DNA from: Pseudomonadota bacterium
GTDB lineage: Bacteria; Pseudomonadota; Alphaproteobacteria; Rhizobiales; Beijerinckiaceae
DNA length: 14,510 nucleotides
Assembly (NCBI GenBank): GCA_023426505.1
Contig: JAFAAP010000006.1
Location: 1-14,510 of the forward strand
Reading direction: 5' to 3'
Part shown: one piece after another, positions 13,341 through 14,510 of the stretch
Layout: each line of letters starts with the position of its first letter
How positions within the stretch are numbered: the stretch's first letter is position 1
Translations under genes and position numbers: made by a program
Notes under the pieces: model-generated
Told to the model about the DNA's origin: nothing
The model's database searches: none
Seen by the model: the letters and a program-made list of their open reading frames with translations, nothing else

Positions 13341-13360
13341 TCACGGTAAATAAGCCGTGA
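13341..13360. promoter_or_regulatory. Inverted repeat in the cpdR/amidohydrolase divergent region
   Basis: TCACGG (13341-13346) and CCGTGA (13355-13360) flank 8 AT-rich bases, which read CTTATTTA on the minus strand and could be the cpdR -10. The element is 51 bases before the cpdR ATG. It has no T-run and sits between divergent starts, so an operator is more likely than a terminator. Confidence 0.35.
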
Positions 13361-13464
13361 AAGTTGGACGCAGAAGAGAAGCAATATAGCCATGGACAGA
13401 CGGGAGCGCTGCCTTACACTATCCCGACCCTGTTTCCTCTCCTTCCGGCAGAACCATTACCCTG

Positions 13465-14355
13465 ATGCGGCCAGTCATCGCTGACGAGTTCGAACCTCCC
13501 TATGTCGTTGTCGAGCCCACGGGGCACACGGTTCCCTTCGTGTTCAACGTCCCCCATGCGGGCGCGGTCTATCCGACCTCCTTCCTGGCGGAATCCCGCC
13601 TAGACGCGATGGCTCTGCGCCGGTCCGAGGACGCCTTCGTGGACGAGCTCTTCGCCGGAGCCCCCGATCTGGGGGCGCCGCTCATGGCCGCCCGCTTCCC
13701 CCGGGCCTATCTCGATCTGAACCGGGAGCCGTACGAACTCGACTCCCGCATGTTCGACGGCAGGCTACCGCCCTTCGCCAACACCCGCTCCATGCGGGTC
13801 GCCGGCGGGCTCGGCACCATCCCCCGGATCGTGGCCGACGGCCAGGAGATCTACGGCTCCCGTCTTTCGGTGGAGGAGGCGCTGCACCGGATCGAATGGC
13901 TCTACAAGCCCTATCATCGCACCCTTCGGCAGCTGATCCGCAGGACGTCCCAGGCCTTCGGACACGCGGTCCTCATCGACTGCCACTCCATGCCGTCCAG
14001 CAGCGTGAGCCGCGATGACGGCGCCAAGGCCGACATCGTGCTGGGCGACCGGTACGGCACGAGCTGCGCCGTCGTGCTGGTCGATCTGGTGGAGGCCGCC
14101 CTCCGGGGGCGCGGCTACACGGTCGTGCGGAACAAGCCCTATGCGGGCGGCTTCATCACCGAGCATTACGGCGAACCCGCTCTCGGACGGCACGCGCTCC
14201 AGGTCGAGATCAACCGTGCGATCTACATGGACGAGCGCGGCATGCAGAAGAAGCCTCGCTTCGCGGCGGTGGCCAGCGACATGACCCAGGTCTTCGCCCA
14301 GGTGATCGGCGACCTCTCGGGCGGCTTGATGCCCCGGCAGATCGCAGCCGAATAG
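13465..14355 (+). CDS. N-formylglutamate amidohydrolase family protein (second copy, HutG-like)
   Basis: This 296-residue protein is closer to classical N-formylglutamate deformylase (HutG) than the copy at 7924-8757. The metal and substrate motifs are present in order: NVPHAG (28-33), ARFPRAYLDLNREPYELD (76-93) with the DLNR block, LYKPYHRTLRQLI (146-158), LIDCHSMPS (170-178), YAGGFITEHYG (226-236) and HALQVEINRAIYMDE (243-257). It is cytoplasmic with no signal peptide. No other histidine-utilisation gene is in the window, so a role in histidine breakdown is not supported by context; the cpdR-adjacent position is a common alphaproteobacterial arrangement as I remember it. ATG 13465 has no clear Shine-Dalgarno (CATTACCCTG precedes it). 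A terminator-like hairpin lies about 40 bases downstream. Confidence 0.88.
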   Translation: MRPVIADEFEPPYVVVEPTGHTVPFVFNVPHAGAVYPTSFLAESRLDAMALRRSEDAFVDELFAGAPDLGAPLMAARFPRAYLDLNREPYELDSRMFDGRLPPFANTRSMRVAGGLGTIPRIVADGQEIYGSRLSVEEALHRIEWLYKPYHRTLRQLIRRTSQAFGHAVLIDCHSMPSSSVSRDDGAKADIVLGDRYGTSCAVVLVDLVEAALRGRGYTVVRNKPYAGGFITEHYGEPALGRHALQVEINRAIYMDERGMQKKPRFAAVASDMTQVFAQVIGDLSGGLMPRQIAAE

Positions 14356-14386
14356 TCCCCTCCCGAACGGATACGCTTCAGGCAAG

Positions 14387-14412
14387 AAAAAAGGCCGCTG
14401 TCTCCAGCGGCC
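14387..14412 (-). terminator. Intrinsic terminator for an unseen minus-strand transcript
   Basis: GGCCGCTG (14393-14400) and CAGCGGCC (14405-14412) make an 8-bp stem with a TCTC loop. On the minus strand it is followed immediately by TTTTTT (14392-14387). It may also serve as a weaker plus-strand terminator for the amidohydrolase gene, whose stop is 37 bases before the stem, though no T-run follows on that strand. Confidence 0.7.
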
Positions 14413-14510
14413 CGAAGTTTAGGGAGGAAACGCCCAAGAAGGGCAGCGATACGGCGACGCCATCGCCATATCGCAGTGCAACAATTACACCGCGCCGCAC
14501 AAATTGCAAC
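14413..14510. other. Structured non-coding end of the window
   Basis: No gene start or convincing frame is seen. Two further inverted repeats occur: GCCC/GGGC around AAGAA (14432-14444), and GCGATA-C-GGCGA with TCGCC-A-TATCGC (14446-14474), an 11-bp stem with one mismatch. TGC-rich sequences follow (TGCAACAATT near 14477 and AAATTGCA near 14501), partly in inverted orientation. This is either the 3' end of a minus-strand RNA or a promoter region of a gene to the right. Confidence 0.35.

Noticed and set aside
1..14510. Search for insertion sequences, integrase or attachment sites, CRISPR arrays, toxin-antitoxin or defence genes
   Set aside because: No transposase-like frame, no long direct repeats, no regularly spaced repeats and no such domains were seen; tRNA-Val is intact with no duplicated 3' end in the window.

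Overview
The window reads as chromosomal DNA of a GC-rich alphaproteobacterium, most likely order Hyphomicrobiales (Rhizobiales). A Methylobacteriaceae/Microvirga-type genome is my best guess, but the genus cannot be fixed from the sequence alone. The basis is a set of alphaproteobacteria-specific families: CpdR, a GapR/DUF2312 protein, an F1-ATPase zeta subunit (DUF1476), DUF1244, a DUF1036 gene fused to pyk by overlap, and a 41-residue L36. There is no integrase, transposase, CRISPR array, phage gene or plasmid function.

Left part (1-6925) looks accessory and stress- or energy-related. It holds the first 20 codons of an exported protein (minus), a DUF900-type serine hydrolase, a large MscS-family channel, a small phasin-like protein, then on the minus strand a zeta-subunit paralogue and a class I polyphosphate kinase 2, and finally a small secreted four-cysteine protein. 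Several intergenic stretches here carry FNR/FixK-like palindromes (TTG-N8-CAA type). The one upstream of the zeta gene has a -10-like sequence at nearly the spacing expected for such activators. I infer a possible low-oxygen or stationary-phase theme.

Middle part (7041-9757) contains a possible gene remnant, then a minus-strand operon reading N-formylglutamate amidohydrolase family protein, DUF1244, DUF2312/GapR, closed by an 11-bp hairpin terminator. An EamA/DMT transporter is transcribed divergently from it.

Right part (9758-14510) is housekeeping. A DUF1036 exported protein overlaps pyruvate kinase by one base (TAATG). A TPR protein on the minus strand faces pyk. Upstream of it on the same strand are ykgO/rpmJ (L36), tRNA-Val(GAC) with a good promoter, and cpdR. 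A second, different N-formylglutamate amidohydrolase family protein is divergent from cpdR. The most striking local structure is at 12518-12563, where the rpmJ terminator hairpin, the promoter of the TPR gene and the TPR start codon are superimposed, and the predicted transcription start falls on the A of the ATG (a leaderless transcript). The last 100 bases are rich in hairpins and end in a minus-strand terminator for something lying to the right.

I did not find a clear new multi-gene system. The findings are regulatory arrangements and a few unassigned or remnant genes.
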